NCBI RefSeq assembly: GCF_052116585.1 | Contig: NZ_JBQKKT010000008.1 | Span: 62,001-126,000, forward strand | DNA: 64,000 nt | Direction: 5' to 3' | Source of the DNA: Luteococcus sp052116585 | GTDB taxonomy: Bacteria > Actinomycetota > Actinomycetes > Propionibacteriales > Propionibacteriaceae | Part shown: positions 41,016 to 49,887 of the stretch, piece after piece | How the letters are laid out: every line of letters begins with the position of its first letter | Position numbering within the stretch: position 1 is the first letter of the stretch | The notes under the pieces: generated by a model | The model's input: the letters and a program-made list of their open reading frames with translations, nothing else | What the model was told of the DNA's origin: nothing | The model's database searches: none | Position numbers and translations under genes: made by a program

Positions 41016-42860
41016 TCAGATCGTCGGCAGCCAGACGCGCATCGGGCTGGTGCCGCGATTGCCCCAGGTGCTGTAGGGAACCAGGGTGGTCTCGCGGACC
41101 TCGGCGTCGACGGCGATCATCGTGTGCGAGTACAACGCCTGCGGCTTGCGGCGGAAGTTGGCCGGCACCTTGATCACGGGCAGCTGGCCGTCCTCTGCGG
41201 GCAGCACCTCGGCCTCGGTCTGGAAGACCAGGTTCTCGATCTGCGGGTTGTCGACACCCTCGGCGCAGTAGACCACCGGGCCGCGCAGCAGGGCGCGGCA
41301 GCCACGCACGGCGTCGACACGCGGGTGTGCGTAGACGAAGCGGGCCGGCATCTGGAAGTCGATCGTGACGTCGAAACCCTCCACCAGCGGCTGGTCGTAG
41401 TAGCCGTCGACCACCAGGGCCGAACGACCGTTGTACTGGTGCTTCTCGCACCACGACGGGACGCGCATGCGCAGCCGCGCCCCGTGCACCGGGGTGCCCT
41501 CAAGGCGGATCTTGATCCGGCCGCTGTTCGGGTAGTCGGTCTCGATGACCAGGCGGCCCTCACCGATCTCGGACGGGAGGTCGATGCTGCCGTCGAACCA
41601 CTGCTGGATGGACAGCGTCTTGCCGCTGACGGTAGCGGCGTAGGCGCCGATGCTGGCGATCAGGCGGGTGAGGCTGGTGGGGCCGGTGGAGTGGTTCAGC
41701 CATTCGGCGCGCTCGATGCGGTTGTTGTCCTCGTCGCGCTGGCGCGAGCGGACCTGCAGCGGGTTGGAGCTGAAGAACTTGGTGCCCTCGGTGCTGACGG
41801 CGGCCGGCAGGGCGTTGTACAGCACCTTCTCGATCGCGTCGGCGTAGCGGACATTGCCGGTCAGCTGCAGCAGGCGTTGGTTGACGTAGACGTCGGCGAC
41901 GCTCGCGGAGGTCTCGGCGTAGGCGCGCGAGGCCGGCAGTTCGTAGGGGGCTCCGAAGGACTCGTCGAAGTGACGCGAACCCAGGCCGCCTGTGACGTAC
42001 AGCTTGGTCAGGTGTGCGCTCTCCCAGCGGGCGACGAGCGCCTTGCGCAGCTCGGCGTCCTCCGGGGTGTGGGCCACGACGTCGGCCACCGACGCGTCCA
42101 GGTACTGCTGGCGCACTGCGTGGCCCAGGGCCTCCACGGCCTCACGGACCGGCTCGTGGTCCTGGAAGAAGATCGGCCCCAGGACGCCACTGCGCATGGT
42201 GTTCTGGCCCCGGCGGTCGAGCAGTGCGCGGGCGGTCTCCAGGTAGGACTTCTCCTCGGTCTCGCGGTAGAACTCCACCAGGGCGCCCTCGACGCCGGCG
42301 TGGCCGTCGTAGCCGTCCTTGTCGGGGCCGAACTCCCGCACCACGAGGTCTGCCCACTTGCGTGCGATGGCCATCAGGCGCTCGCCGCGGCCGATGCGGT
42401 TGAAGGCGACGGCGGTCTTGAGCAGGTGGCCGCCGGTGAACAGTTCCATCCCCATGGCGGCATCGCTGAAGTGCTCGTAGCCGCCCAGCTGCTGACCCCA
42501 GGAGTTCAGGTAGCCGTCCTCCTCCTGGACGGCCTCGAGGAGGTCGATGCACTCGTCGACGAAGCCGTCGAATTCCTGCGTCCCGGTACGGGCGATCTCC
42601 CAGGCGATCGCCTCCAGGGTCATGTGGATCTCGGCGTCGCTGTTGGGATTGCCGATGTGCTGCGCCTCGACGCCGTCGCGGAGGTTGCGCAGGTTCTGCA
42701 CCGACGTCTCCTGCAGCTTGCCGATGACGTGGGGCAGGGTGGCGGAGGTGTTGCGCGCCTGCAGGCGACCCAACCAGCCCGTCTCGCTCGGGTGAACGCT
42801 CGTGAGGGCGATGGGAGTCTGGGCTCCACTGAACATGGCCGGGGTTGCTTGGTGCGGCAT
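41016..42860 (-). CDS. GH127-fold protein lacking the zinc/nucleophile cysteines
   Basis: A 614-residue cytosolic protein with the GH127 (beta-L-arabinofuranosidase HypBA1) architecture: an (alpha/alpha)6 barrel to about residue 420 and C-terminal beta domains. ATG at 42860 chosen for the GGAGGT site. In HypBA1 (known) the acid/base is E322, zinc is held by E338, C340, C417 and C418, and C417 is the nucleophile. Here RHFDESFG (E300) and YAETSAS (E316) align with E322 and E338, but the C340 place is Ser318, and the CCPPN motif region reads HSTGPTS (residues 390-396), so all three cysteines are gone. Either inactive or using another mechanism. Upstream of dcd by 9 nt. Confidence 0.82.
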   Translation of the reverse strand: MPHQATPAMFSGAQTPIALTSVHPSETGWLGRLQARNTSATLPHVIGKLQETSVQNLRNLRDGVEAQHIGNPNSDAEIHMTLEAIAWEIARTGTQEFDGFVDECIDLLEAVQEEDGYLNSWGQQLGGYEHFSDAAMGMELFTGGHLLKTAVAFNRIGRGERLMAIARKWADLVVREFGPDKDGYDGHAGVEGALVEFYRETEEKSYLETARALLDRRGQNTMRSGVLGPIFFQDHEPVREAVEALGHAVRQQYLDASVADVVAHTPEDAELRKALVARWESAHLTKLYVTGGLGSRHFDESFGAPYELPASRAYAETSASVADVYVNQRLLQLTGNVRYADAIEKVLYNALPAAVSTEGTKFFSSNPLQVRSRQRDEDNNRIERAEWLNHSTGPTSLTRLIASIGAYAATVSGKTLSIQQWFDGSIDLPSEIGEGRLVIETDYPNSGRIKIRLEGTPVHGARLRMRVPSWCEKHQYNGRSALVVDGYYDQPLVEGFDVTIDFQMPARFVYAHPRVDAVRGCRALLRGPVVYCAEGVDNPQIENLVFQTEAEVLPAEDGQLPVIKVPANFRRKPQALYSHTMIAVDAEVRETTLVPYSTWGNRGTSPMRVWLPTI

Positions 42861-43156
42861 GGGTGCTACCTCCATGGCGTGGTGACGCCTGATCGCTGGG
42901 ATTCGAACTGTCAGGGCCCAGCCTATGAGAAGCGCGGTGCGTGTGCTGGCGGCTCGTGCCACTTGGACCATGCTTCCGGCTGATCGTCTGGACGGAAGCT
43001 GAAGGGGAGCTTTGTCGGTGCGCGCGCCACAGGCGTGGCGCCCTGAAGCCCGGCTGAGCAGGTGCCACTCGAGTCGCAATCTGAGTTGGACGGTCGAACA
43101 ATTGTCCCGTCGGACACTCCCCCGTGGCCGACGGGAACAACGAGTGGAGACCCCCG
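42861..43156. other. Divergent region with a small palindrome
   Basis: A 296-bp gap between the GH127-fold gene and the small membrane protein. It contains GACGG-TCGA-ACAATTGT-C-CCGTC (43089-43111), an imperfect dyad with a perfect ACAATTGT core, a possible operator. No confident promoter or further gene was found. Confidence 0.35.
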
Positions 43157-43324
43157 ATGATGGTGATGATGGCCCTCCTGGCCGCACTGTGGTTGACGGC
43201 ACTTGTGGTGGTGGCCGGCGCGGACGCGCCCAAGCCCGACATCGCGCGTGCGCTCAGCTCTGACGAGACGATCGTCCGCACGCCCCAGCGCGATGCGGCA
43301 CGTGACGCCCAGGCAGTCGCCTGA
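43157..43324 (+). CDS. Small single-helix membrane protein
   Basis: A 55-residue product: one N-terminal helix (MMALLAALWLTALVVVAGAD) and a short charged tail. Codon third positions are strongly GC-biased like real genes here, GGAG lies 7 nt before the ATG, and a terminator-like hairpin follows 43 nt after the stop. A GTG at 43124 would add 11 residues. No family recognised. Confidence 0.5.
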   Translation: MMVMMALLAALWLTALVVVAGADAPKPDIARALSSDETIVRTPQRDAARDAQAVA

Positions 43325-43367
43325 GGCCGACCACACCGGGCAAGCGCCCGGAACAGCAGCCCGAAAT

Positions 43368-43403
43368 CAGGCGGGGCCGCGGCAGCAGCCGCGACCCCGC
43401 CTG
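43368..43403. terminator. Hairpin between small protein and deoC
   Basis: A 15-bp stem (43368-43382 / 43389-43403) with a single mismatch and a CAGCAG loop, between convergent genes. Confidence 0.7.
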
Positions 43404-43469
43404 CTCATCTGTGCACGCCGGCTTCGGTCGGCTGGACATGTGGCAGGCTGAACATGTTGCAGGGGCAGA

Positions 43470-44135
43470 TCAGTCGGGCGCACCCGCAAGGATCGCCGCA
43501 CTGGCCGAGACACCGAGGCGGGTTGCTCCCGCCTCCACCATGGCGACCGCCGTCTCCCAGTCGCGGATGCCCCCAGAGGCCTTCACGCCCAGTCGGCCGC
43601 CCACCGTGCGGGCCATCAGCTCGACGGCGTGCACGGTGGCCCCGCCCGTCGGGTGGAATCCCGTCGACGTCTTCACATAGTCGGCGCCGGCGGCCTCGGC
43701 GGCCTCGCATGCGGCGACGATCTCGTCGTCGGTGAGCGCGCCCGACTCGATGATCACCTTCAGTACCCGCGGGCTCGGCACCTCGGCCTTGACCGCCGCG
43801 ATCTCCTCGCGGACCTGGTCTGCCAGGCCAGCCTTCAGCAGGCCGATGTCAATCACCATGTCCACCTCGTCCGCGCCACTGGCCACGGCCTCGCGGGCCT
43901 CGGCGGCCTTGATGGCGGCGCTGTGCTTGCCCGACGGGAAACCGCATACCGTCGCCAGCTTCACCTCACCGAGATCCTGCACGGTCGGAACCATGTTGGG
44001 CGAGATGCAGATGGAGTAGGTGCCGAGCTCGCGAGCCTCGGCAGCCAGGGCGTTGACCTCCTCGGCCGTCGCGTCCGTCTTGAGCAGCGTGTGGTCCATC
44101 ATCTTCGCCATGCTGGCGCGGGTCAGGTCTGTCAT
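43470..44135 (-). CDS. deoC: Deoxyribose-phosphate aldolase
   Basis: A 221-residue TIM-barrel aldolase that splits 2-deoxyribose-5-phosphate into glyceraldehyde-3-phosphate and acetaldehyde. MDHTLLKTDAT near the N-terminus, TVCGFPSGKH, GADEVDMVIDIG (Asp), LKVIIESGAL (Lys), and ADYVKTSTGFHPTGGAT, whose Lys forms the Schiff base, are all present. No other deo genes adjoin. Divergent from the 590-residue membrane protein. Confidence 0.96.
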   Translation of the reverse strand: MTDLTRASMAKMMDHTLLKTDATAEEVNALAAEARELGTYSICISPNMVPTVQDLGEVKLATVCGFPSGKHSAAIKAAEAREAVASGADEVDMVIDIGLLKAGLADQVREEIAAVKAEVPSPRVLKVIIESGALTDDEIVAACEAAEAAGADYVKTSTGFHPTGGATVHAVELMARTVGGRLGVKASGGIRDWETAVAMVEAGATRLGVSASAAILAGAPD

Positions 44136-44255
44136 GTGTCCAGCCTACGGGCCATCGGGTGGAGCGGGCTCGTGCCTTGCCTCTGCCTGACCGTGCGCTG
44201 TGGTGGACCGGGGACCTGCCACCATGTACTCCGGGAGCCCACTAGTCTGGGTAGC

Positions 44256-46028
44256 GTGACTGACCAAGAACGTACTGCTCATGAGAGGTTCGGCCGCCCG
44301 CGTGGCGTCGATCCTGAGCGGGTTCCGGGGGGACGTTCTGGCGATGACACGCTGAGTGACCACGGCCAGCCGGCCGAGCCTGCGCAGGCGCGTCCTGCGA
44401 GGCCGCGCCGCGCCGCCTTGGACCCGAATGAGGAATCTCCCGTCGCGCCGCCAGGCGCGTGGAGCTCGCCCAGCGACACTGCCGATCCCGTCTCCCCGCC
44501 GAACCGCTCGGGCCGGATCTCCCTGCCTCCTGCCCGCGACTGGCGTGGCACCAGCAAACGCACCCGCCCTGCGGATGATCCTGCGGGCCGGGCCGCTGGC
44601 CCGACGCGAGGTGTGGACGTTTCAGGCGACGAATTGTCCGCCCCGTCCCGCGGCGCGGACAGCTCTGTTTCGCCGTCCAGTCCCAGTGCCTCGGCTGCTC
44701 CTGGCGGTGCCACGAGCGGTCGGCGCGAGACCCAGGGCGACGGCATGGACCTCTTCCGACGTCCCTCCCGTGGGGTGACCGAGGACATTGCACCGGCCGC
44801 CGCTGCCGGTGCAGCAGCAGCGCGGCAGGCCCGGGAGCACGAGCCTGCCCCGCGGACACCTGCCCCGACGACGCCCGTGCCGCCGGCCGCGGCCTCGCGC
44901 AGCCGTTCCGCGTCGGCGGGATCACCGTCGCTGCGGCAGGTCTTCGGCGACCCGAGCCATTTCGACGAGGCCACCACCGTCGACGAGGGTGGTCCGTGGG
45001 ATCCCAACGAGAAGTCGAAGGGCGCCACGCGCCGCTGGCCCTGGCTGGTGGGCCTGCTGGTGCTGGCACTCGCCGGGGGTGGCTGGTGGCTCTCCGGACG
45101 GGACGAAGAGCCGGCTGTTCCGATGGCGCCCGGTACTGGCTCTGCCTCGGCCTCGCCCTCGCAGGCGGCCAAGGAGGAGAAGGTTCCCTCGGTGCTGGAG
45201 GTGCCCGGGCCCGGCACGGTCGAGTCCGTCCGCAAGCACCTGCAGGACGAGGGTTTCACCTGCGAATCCGAGGGGCAGCCCGGCATCGACTCCTGGCTGT
45301 GCACCCATTACACCAGGAACCCGGCGATGATGGCCTATGTGGGCGGCGCCCACGGCAAGCGGGTTGGCCGCGTCGGCCTCAATGTCCAGGATGGTCCGGG
45401 CGGCAGTAATCCCAAGGCGCTGGCGCTGCAGGAATGGCTCGCCTCCCAGGTGGTGGCCAAGGACGGCCAGCAGAAGGACCTGTTGGCCGCCGTGCGCAAG
45501 GGCAATGAGGAACGTTATGCCGAAACCCAGCAGGGCCCGGTGGTGGCCCGCGGCAGCGCCGACGGCTCCTTGGTGCTGTTCGTCAACGGGTGGGTGCCGG
45601 ACCGGGCGGCCCCTGTCTACCTCCTGCCGGCCAAGCCGCTGGAGCAGGGCTTCAAGGACCTCGGCTACGAATGCGGAGACCCCGGAGACCAGGTGACCTG
45701 CACACGCAGCGAGAAGGGCTTCACCTACACCGTCGACTACCGCACAGAGGGGACCGAGGTGTCCTACCTGAAGGTCAAGACCGCCTCCGACAGCGGCGCC
45801 TCGGTGGTCAATGCCGCCGCCGGTGAGGTGAGGGCCGTCACCGGCCTCTTCCAGCAGGGCAAGGCCCTGCAGAAGTGGCTGGACAACCACGAGAAGAGCA
45901 CTGCCGGCGCCACCGGATTCCAGGACGGAATGGCCCTGGACTGGTACCCGGGCTCCTCGCAGGGAGGGGCCGCGGCGGTCTTCTACCTGCGGCAGTCCTG
46001 CTGGACCGACACCGTGGAGTCGTGCTGA
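44256..46028 (+). CDS. Large single-pass membrane protein of unknown function
   Basis: A 590-residue protein with a GTG start chosen where coding bias begins (upstream codons overlap the deoC promoter area). The first ~255 residues are Pro/Arg/Ser/Ala-rich and disordered, with several R-x-x-P and SPS patches that suit Ser/Thr-kinase substrates. One helix (WPWLVGLLVLALAGGGWWLSG, near residues 264-284) is followed by a Ser/Ala linker and an extracytoplasmic alpha/beta region of ~270 residues with three Cys pairs or more (FTCESE, SWLCTHY, YECGDP, VTCTRSE, QSCWTDTVESC). No family recognised. It may act in the cell wall. Confidence 0.6.
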   Translation: MTDQERTAHERFGRPRGVDPERVPGGRSGDDTLSDHGQPAEPAQARPARPRRAALDPNEESPVAPPGAWSSPSDTADPVSPPNRSGRISLPPARDWRGTSKRTRPADDPAGRAAGPTRGVDVSGDELSAPSRGADSSVSPSSPSASAAPGGATSGRRETQGDGMDLFRRPSRGVTEDIAPAAAAGAAAARQAREHEPAPRTPAPTTPVPPAAASRSRSASAGSPSLRQVFGDPSHFDEATTVDEGGPWDPNEKSKGATRRWPWLVGLLVLALAGGGWWLSGRDEEPAVPMAPGTGSASASPSQAAKEEKVPSVLEVPGPGTVESVRKHLQDEGFTCESEGQPGIDSWLCTHYTRNPAMMAYVGGAHGKRVGRVGLNVQDGPGGSNPKALALQEWLASQVVAKDGQQKDLLAAVRKGNEERYAETQQGPVVARGSADGSLVLFVNGWVPDRAAPVYLLPAKPLEQGFKDLGYECGDPGDQVTCTRSEKGFTYTVDYRTEGTEVSYLKVKTASDSGASVVNAAAGEVRAVTGLFQQGKALQKWLDNHEKSTAGATGFQDGMALDWYPGSSQGGAAAVFYLRQSCWTDTVESC

Positions 46029-46054
46029 CCGGCAATCCGTGAACGCCTTCCGCG

Positions 46055-46091
46055 ACGATGCCCGCCTCCACAGTCGTGGGGCGGGCATCGT
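46055..46091. terminator. Hairpin between convergent genes
   Basis: A 16-bp stem with one bulged T (46055-46071 / 46076-46091) separates the membrane-protein gene from the histidine kinase gene. Confidence 0.7.
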
Positions 46092-46145
46092 GCTGTCCGG
46101 GATGCCACCGGCCCGGCGACGACCCGAGTGCTCACCTCGACGCTG

Positions 46146-47612
46146 TCAGGCCAGGGGCAGGCGGAGGATGAAGGCGGTGTGGCCGGGCCGCGAGTCCAGT
46201 GTCACCGATCCGCCGTGGGCCTCCATCACGGCGGCCACGATCGCCAGGCCCAGTCCGGTTGACCCCTCCATGCTGTGGGCGCGCGCGGTGTCGGCGCGCG
46301 CGAAGCGTTCGAAGACCACGTCCCGCACCGACTCGTCGACGCCGGGGCCGTCGTCGACCACGCTGATCAGCGCGGCCTGCCCGTCGATGCGGACGCTCGT
46401 TTCCACGTGGGTTCCTGCCGGGGTGTGCTTGCGGGCATTGGCCAGCAGGTTCGCCACCACCTGGTGCAGCTTCTGCTGGTCGGCGCGTGCCACCACCGCC
46501 TCATCCGGCAGGCTGACACTCCACTCGTGCGTCGGGCCGGACACCTGGGCGTCGCTGACGGCATTCACCACCAGGTCCACCACGTCGACGGGTGCCAGCT
46601 CCAGCGTCGGGTCATCGTCCAGCCGGGCCAGGAGCAGCATGTCCTCGACGAGCCGGCTCATCCGTTCGCTCTCCGCCTCGATCCGGCCCATCGCGAATCG
46701 CGTGTCGGGCGGCAAGTCGTCCCGTCCTCGACGGGTCAGCTCGGAATAGCCACGGATCGACGCCAGTGGGTTGCGCAGCTCATGGCTGGCATCCGCGACG
46801 AAGCGACGCACCTTCGTCTCCGACCGTTGCCGGCTGGCCAGCGCACCCTCGACATTCTCCAGCATGTGGTTCAGGGCGAATCCCACGCGGCCAACCTCAT
46901 GGGTGGGGTCGGCGTCGGCGGGGGAGACTCGCACCGGCAGGGCGACCTCGCCCCGATCCAGCGCCAGACCGGAGACCTCGGTGGCTGTCGTTGCCAGCCG
47001 GTTCAGCGGCCGCAGAGCGCTGGTGACCAGCTTCTTGGCCAGCACCACCGCGGCCAGCAGGGCGGCGGCCGTCAGGGCCAGCTCGGTCACCACCAGCTGC
47101 CGCAGCGAGCGGTTCACGACGCCCAGCGGCAGTGCGACCACCTGCGTGCCATAGGTCGTCGCGCGGCTGGCGACGCGATAGTCCTGGCCCAGCTCGTCGA
47201 TGTGCATCGTCACCGGCGTCTCGCTGCGCACCGCGCCCAGCTGTTGGACGATCGCCGTGGCGAGCTCCTGGGAGTCCTCGGCCAGGATTCGCCCCTCGCG
47301 GCCAGAGGAGGAGACCATCAGGACGATCTGCCCCACCTCGGTGCCGGGCGGGGTGCGGCCGCCGAAGGTCTTGCGGTCATCGTCGAAGAAGCGCTCGGGG
47401 CGCTGGAGCGCCACCGCCAATTTCTGGTCGACGGTGGCGACCAGCTGGTGGCGCACGGCGAGCGTCGACGCCGCTCCCAACAGCAGGGAGAGCAGCATCA
47501 CCAGCGCCGCCACGCGCACGACGAGCTTTCGGGCGAGAGTTCCCCGTCCCAACTGTGGCAGGGGAGCCAGGGCCACGGGGTCTCCGGTCGGTTCCGGCCA
47601 GGCGGTGCTCAC
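46146..47612 (-). CDS. Sensor histidine kinase (OmpR/EnvZ class)
   Basis: A 488-residue membrane kinase. GTG at 47612 gives a short cytosolic start, helix 1 (VVRVAALVMLLSLLLGAAS, near residues 30-50), an extracytoplasmic sensor of ~115 residues, helix 2 (LALTAAALLAAVVLAKKL), a HAMP region, the dimerisation/phospho-acceptor box ADASHELRNPLASIRGYSEL (His near residue 278), N-box NLLANARKHTP, D-box VVDDGPGV and GSTGLGLAIV. Architecture resembles actinobacterial MprB/TrcS-type kinases. Begins 7 nt after its response regulator gene. Signal unknown. Confidence 0.92.
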   Translation of the reverse strand: MSTAWPEPTGDPVALAPLPQLGRGTLARKLVVRVAALVMLLSLLLGAASTLAVRHQLVATVDQKLAVALQRPERFFDDDRKTFGGRTPPGTEVGQIVLMVSSSGREGRILAEDSQELATAIVQQLGAVRSETPVTMHIDELGQDYRVASRATTYGTQVVALPLGVVNRSLRQLVVTELALTAAALLAAVVLAKKLVTSALRPLNRLATTATEVSGLALDRGEVALPVRVSPADADPTHEVGRVGFALNHMLENVEGALASRQRSETKVRRFVADASHELRNPLASIRGYSELTRRGRDDLPPDTRFAMGRIEAESERMSRLVEDMLLLARLDDDPTLELAPVDVVDLVVNAVSDAQVSGPTHEWSVSLPDEAVVARADQQKLHQVVANLLANARKHTPAGTHVETSVRIDGQAALISVVDDGPGVDESVRDVVFERFARADTARAHSMEGSTGLGLAIVAAVMEAHGGSVTLDSRPGHTAFILRLPLA

Positions 47613-47619
47613 GGATGGC

Positions 47620-48357
47620 TCACTCGGCCGTGGGCCGCAGCACATAGCCGGCCCCGCGCATCGTGTGGATCATCGGGGCGCGGCCATGGTCGATCTTCTT
47701 GCGCAGGTAACTGATGTAGAGCTCCACCACATTGGCCTGCCCGCCGAAGTCGTAGTTCCACACTCGATCCAGGATCTGCGCCTTGCTCAGCACCCGACGG
47801 GGATTGCGCATCAGGTAGCGCAGCAGCTCGAACTCCGTGGCCGTCAGCATGATCTCGTCGCCGCCTCGGGTGACCTCGTGCGAGTCCTCGTCCAGGGTGA
47901 GGTCTCCCACCACGAGCAGGGAGTCATTCTGCGGGGCAGTGGCACCGCTGCGCCGCAGCAGGGCGCGCAGCCGGGCAATCAGTTCCTCCAGGCTGAAGGG
48001 CTTGGTGACATAGTCGTCGCCGCCCACGGTGAGGCCGTGGATCCGGTCTGCGACGGCGTCCTTGGCGGTGAGGAAGATGACCGGGACGTCAGGCTGTTCG
48101 GCGCGGATGCGACGCATCACCTCCAGCCCGTCGAAGTCCGGCAGCATCATGTCCAGGACGACGGCATCGGGGCGGACCTCACGTGCCGTGCGCACCGCCT
48201 CGGTGCCCGAGGCCGCGGTGCTGACCTCCCAGCCCTCGTAGCGCATCGCCATGCCCAACAACTCGGTGATGCTGGGCTCGTCGTCGACGCTCAGGATGCG
48301 GATGGGGGAGCCGTCGGGGCGGGTGAGCTGCTCGTCGTGTGCGTCGAATCGTGCCAT
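47620..48357 (-). CDS. OmpR-family response regulator
   Basis: A 245-residue regulator with a receiver domain (ILSVDDEPSITELLGMAM, phospho-Asp in AVVLDMMLPDFDGLEV, FLTAKDA, and the Lys in DDYVTKPFS) and a winged-helix C-terminal DNA-binding domain (LTATEFELLRYLMRNPRRVL, VVELYISYLRKKID, TMRGAGYVLR). Resembles TrcR/TcrX-type actinobacterial regulators. Promoter-proximal to the kinase; the pair probably forms a transcription unit, possibly with the DoxX gene 110 nt upstream. Confidence 0.94.
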   Translation of the reverse strand: MARFDAHDEQLTRPDGSPIRILSVDDEPSITELLGMAMRYEGWEVSTAASGTEAVRTAREVRPDAVVLDMMLPDFDGLEVMRRIRAEQPDVPVIFLTAKDAVADRIHGLTVGGDDYVTKPFSLEELIARLRALLRRSGATAPQNDSLLVVGDLTLDEDSHEVTRGGDEIMLTATEFELLRYLMRNPRRVLSKAQILDRVWNYDFGGQANVVELYISYLRKKIDHGRAPMIHTMRGAGYVLRPTAE

Positions 48358-48467
48358 GGCTACAGCTTGCTATCGGCGCCGTGGTTTGTCCTGTGGGCTC
48401 ACTGTGTGGAACCTGTGAAGTGTGTCAGCGGTGGAGAGTTCTCACGGCTGCTGGCGACGGGCGACTG

Positions 48468-48923
48468 TCAGGGGATGTCGCGGACCGCGATCCGCTCGTT
48501 GTCCTCGGTGTGACGCCCGAAGACCAGGGCATCGAGGCCGGCCCGGCCGGATCCGAAGGTGGTCAGCAGCAGGGCGAGTCCGGCCTGGACGGCGTTGAAC
48601 TCCCAGCCGTCGTGGTGGATGTAGAGACCATTGCCCCACTTGATCCAGACGATGATGAGGATGTTCATCACCAACAGGGTGAGCGCCACCAGCGGCACCA
48701 GCAGGCCGAAGACCAGCATCACGCCCCCCAGCGCCTCCAGCGCGAGGGTGCCCCAGGCCAGCAGGTATGGCTGGGGAACGTCGAAGGCCTGCAGGTGCGC
48801 GATCTCCGCATGCATGCCCACGGTGTGCCAGCGATGCCAGGCGTGGGCGATGAGCAGCAGACCGAAGCCGATCCGCACGGCCAACAGGCTCATCGACTGC
48901 AGGAAACTGATGAACGACCTCAT
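48468..48923 (-). CDS. DoxX-family membrane protein
   Basis: A 151-residue protein with four membrane helices. The N-terminal LLAVRIGFGLLLIAHAWHRW and the second-helix LAWGTLALEALGGVMLVFGL are typical DoxX features; the family is linked to redox homeostasis at the membrane in Actinobacteria. Same strand as and upstream of the two-component genes. Confidence 0.82.
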   Translation of the reverse strand: MRSFISFLQSMSLLAVRIGFGLLLIAHAWHRWHTVGMHAEIAHLQAFDVPQPYLLAWGTLALEALGGVMLVFGLLVPLVALTLLVMNILIIVWIKWGNGLYIHHDGWEFNAVQAGLALLLTTFGSGRAGLDALVFGRHTEDNERIAVRDIP

Positions 48924-49009
48924 GTCGCAACTCTAGGGCCGACGGCTGCGATCCGGGCGCGGCGCGCTCGCCCTGCGGCCCCCGACGCGGATCTGGTGAG
49001 ATGGACCCC

Positions 49010-49753
49010 ATGCTCATCCTCCTGCCACCCAGCGAGGGCAAGGCGACGGCACGTCGCGGCCGCCCAATGGACCTCGACGCGTTGGGCCTTGCCCAGCTGA
49101 ATCCGGCGCGGCACCAGGTACTCCAGGCCCTGGCAGCCGTGAGCGGACGTGAGGACGCGCTGCAGGTGCTGAAGGTGGGGGCCAGTCTGACCGAGGAGGT
49201 GGCGGCGAACACCCGGGTGATGACGGCGCCGGCCCTGCGCGCCCGCGACCTGTACACCGGCGTGCTGTACGACGCGCTGGACCTTCCCTCCCTCTCCTCG
49301 GCGGACTCGCGGCGTGCCACCCACCGGCTGCTGGTGGTCAGTGCTGCCCACGGTGCCCTGCGGCTCAATGATCGGGTGAGCCCCTACCGGTTGGCGATGG
49401 ACGTGGACCTGCCGGGTGTGGGCCCGCTGGCCCGGTTCTGGGCGCCCCTGCTGGCGCAGGCGCTGCCCGGTGAGGTCGGAGCCGGCATCGTCGTCGACTG
49501 CCGCTCTGCCAGTTATCGCAGCGCGTGGAAGCCGACCCCCGAGCTGGCCGAGCGTTGGGTGGTGGTGGATGTTCCCGGCGCCTCCCACTGGGCCAAGCAC
49601 ACCCGCGGACTGGTGGCCCGTCGTCTCTGCCAGACCGACGTGGTGAAGCGCCCCAGCCAGCTGCCCGAGGCGCTGGGCAGCGGCTTCGCCGTGGAGCTGG
49701 TCATGCCGGAACGCGCCGGACGTCCCTGGACGGCGCTGGTCACGGCCCGCTGA
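49010..49753 (+). CDS. yaaA: YaaA-family peroxide-stress protein
   Basis: A 247-residue DUF328 protein, which in E. coli lowers free iron during peroxide stress. MLILLPPSEGKA at the start and the C-terminal FAVELVMPER are family features; RARDLYTGVLYDALD (YTG-x-x-Y-x-A-L/F) and VSAAHGALRLNDRVSPYRLAMD (S-x-x-Y-G/H-L-L-R-x-x-D-x-I-x-P-Y-R-L-x-M) are diagnostic. ATG at 49010 chosen (GGTGAG 9 nt upstream); an in-frame ATG at 49001 is possible. Its stop codon is the first base triplet of an 18-bp tandem repeat. Confidence 0.9.
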   Translation: MLILLPPSEGKATARRGRPMDLDALGLAQLNPARHQVLQALAAVSGREDALQVLKVGASLTEEVAANTRVMTAPALRARDLYTGVLYDALDLPSLSSADSRRATHRLLVVSAAHGALRLNDRVSPYRLAMDVDLPGVGPLARFWAPLLAQALPGEVGAGIVVDCRSASYRSAWKPTPELAERWVVVDVPGASHWAKHTRGLVARRLCQTDVVKRPSQLPEALGSGFAVELVMPERAGRPWTALVTAR

Positions 49754-49804
49754 CCGGCTCGTGACAGCTGACCGGCTCGTGACACCTGACCGGCTCGTGA
49801 CAAG
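49751..49804. repeat. 18-bp tandem repeat starting at the yaaA stop
   Basis: Three copies of TGACCGGCTCGTGACANN (49751-49768, 49769-49786, 49787-49804), the first beginning with the yaaA TGA. Each copy carries an in-frame TGA, so the protein end is insulated from repeat changes. Confidence 0.92.
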
Positions 49805-49833
49805 GGCCGGCCGGGTGGGGAACCCGGCCGGCC
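49805..49833. terminator. Terminator between yaaA and the PepSY-like gene
   Basis: A 12-bp perfect stem (49805-49816 / 49822-49833) with a GGGGA loop directly after the 18-bp repeats. Confidence 0.75.
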
Positions 49834-49887
49834 AACCGCGGCCGCGAAAGGGGAGAGGTGCATGCCGTGGTGTCTCGTGGCGAAGGC

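Noticed and set aside
40527..42983. A frame of about 800 codons antisense to dcd and the GH127-fold gene
   Set aside because: GC-bias shadow; spans two real genes with no family features.
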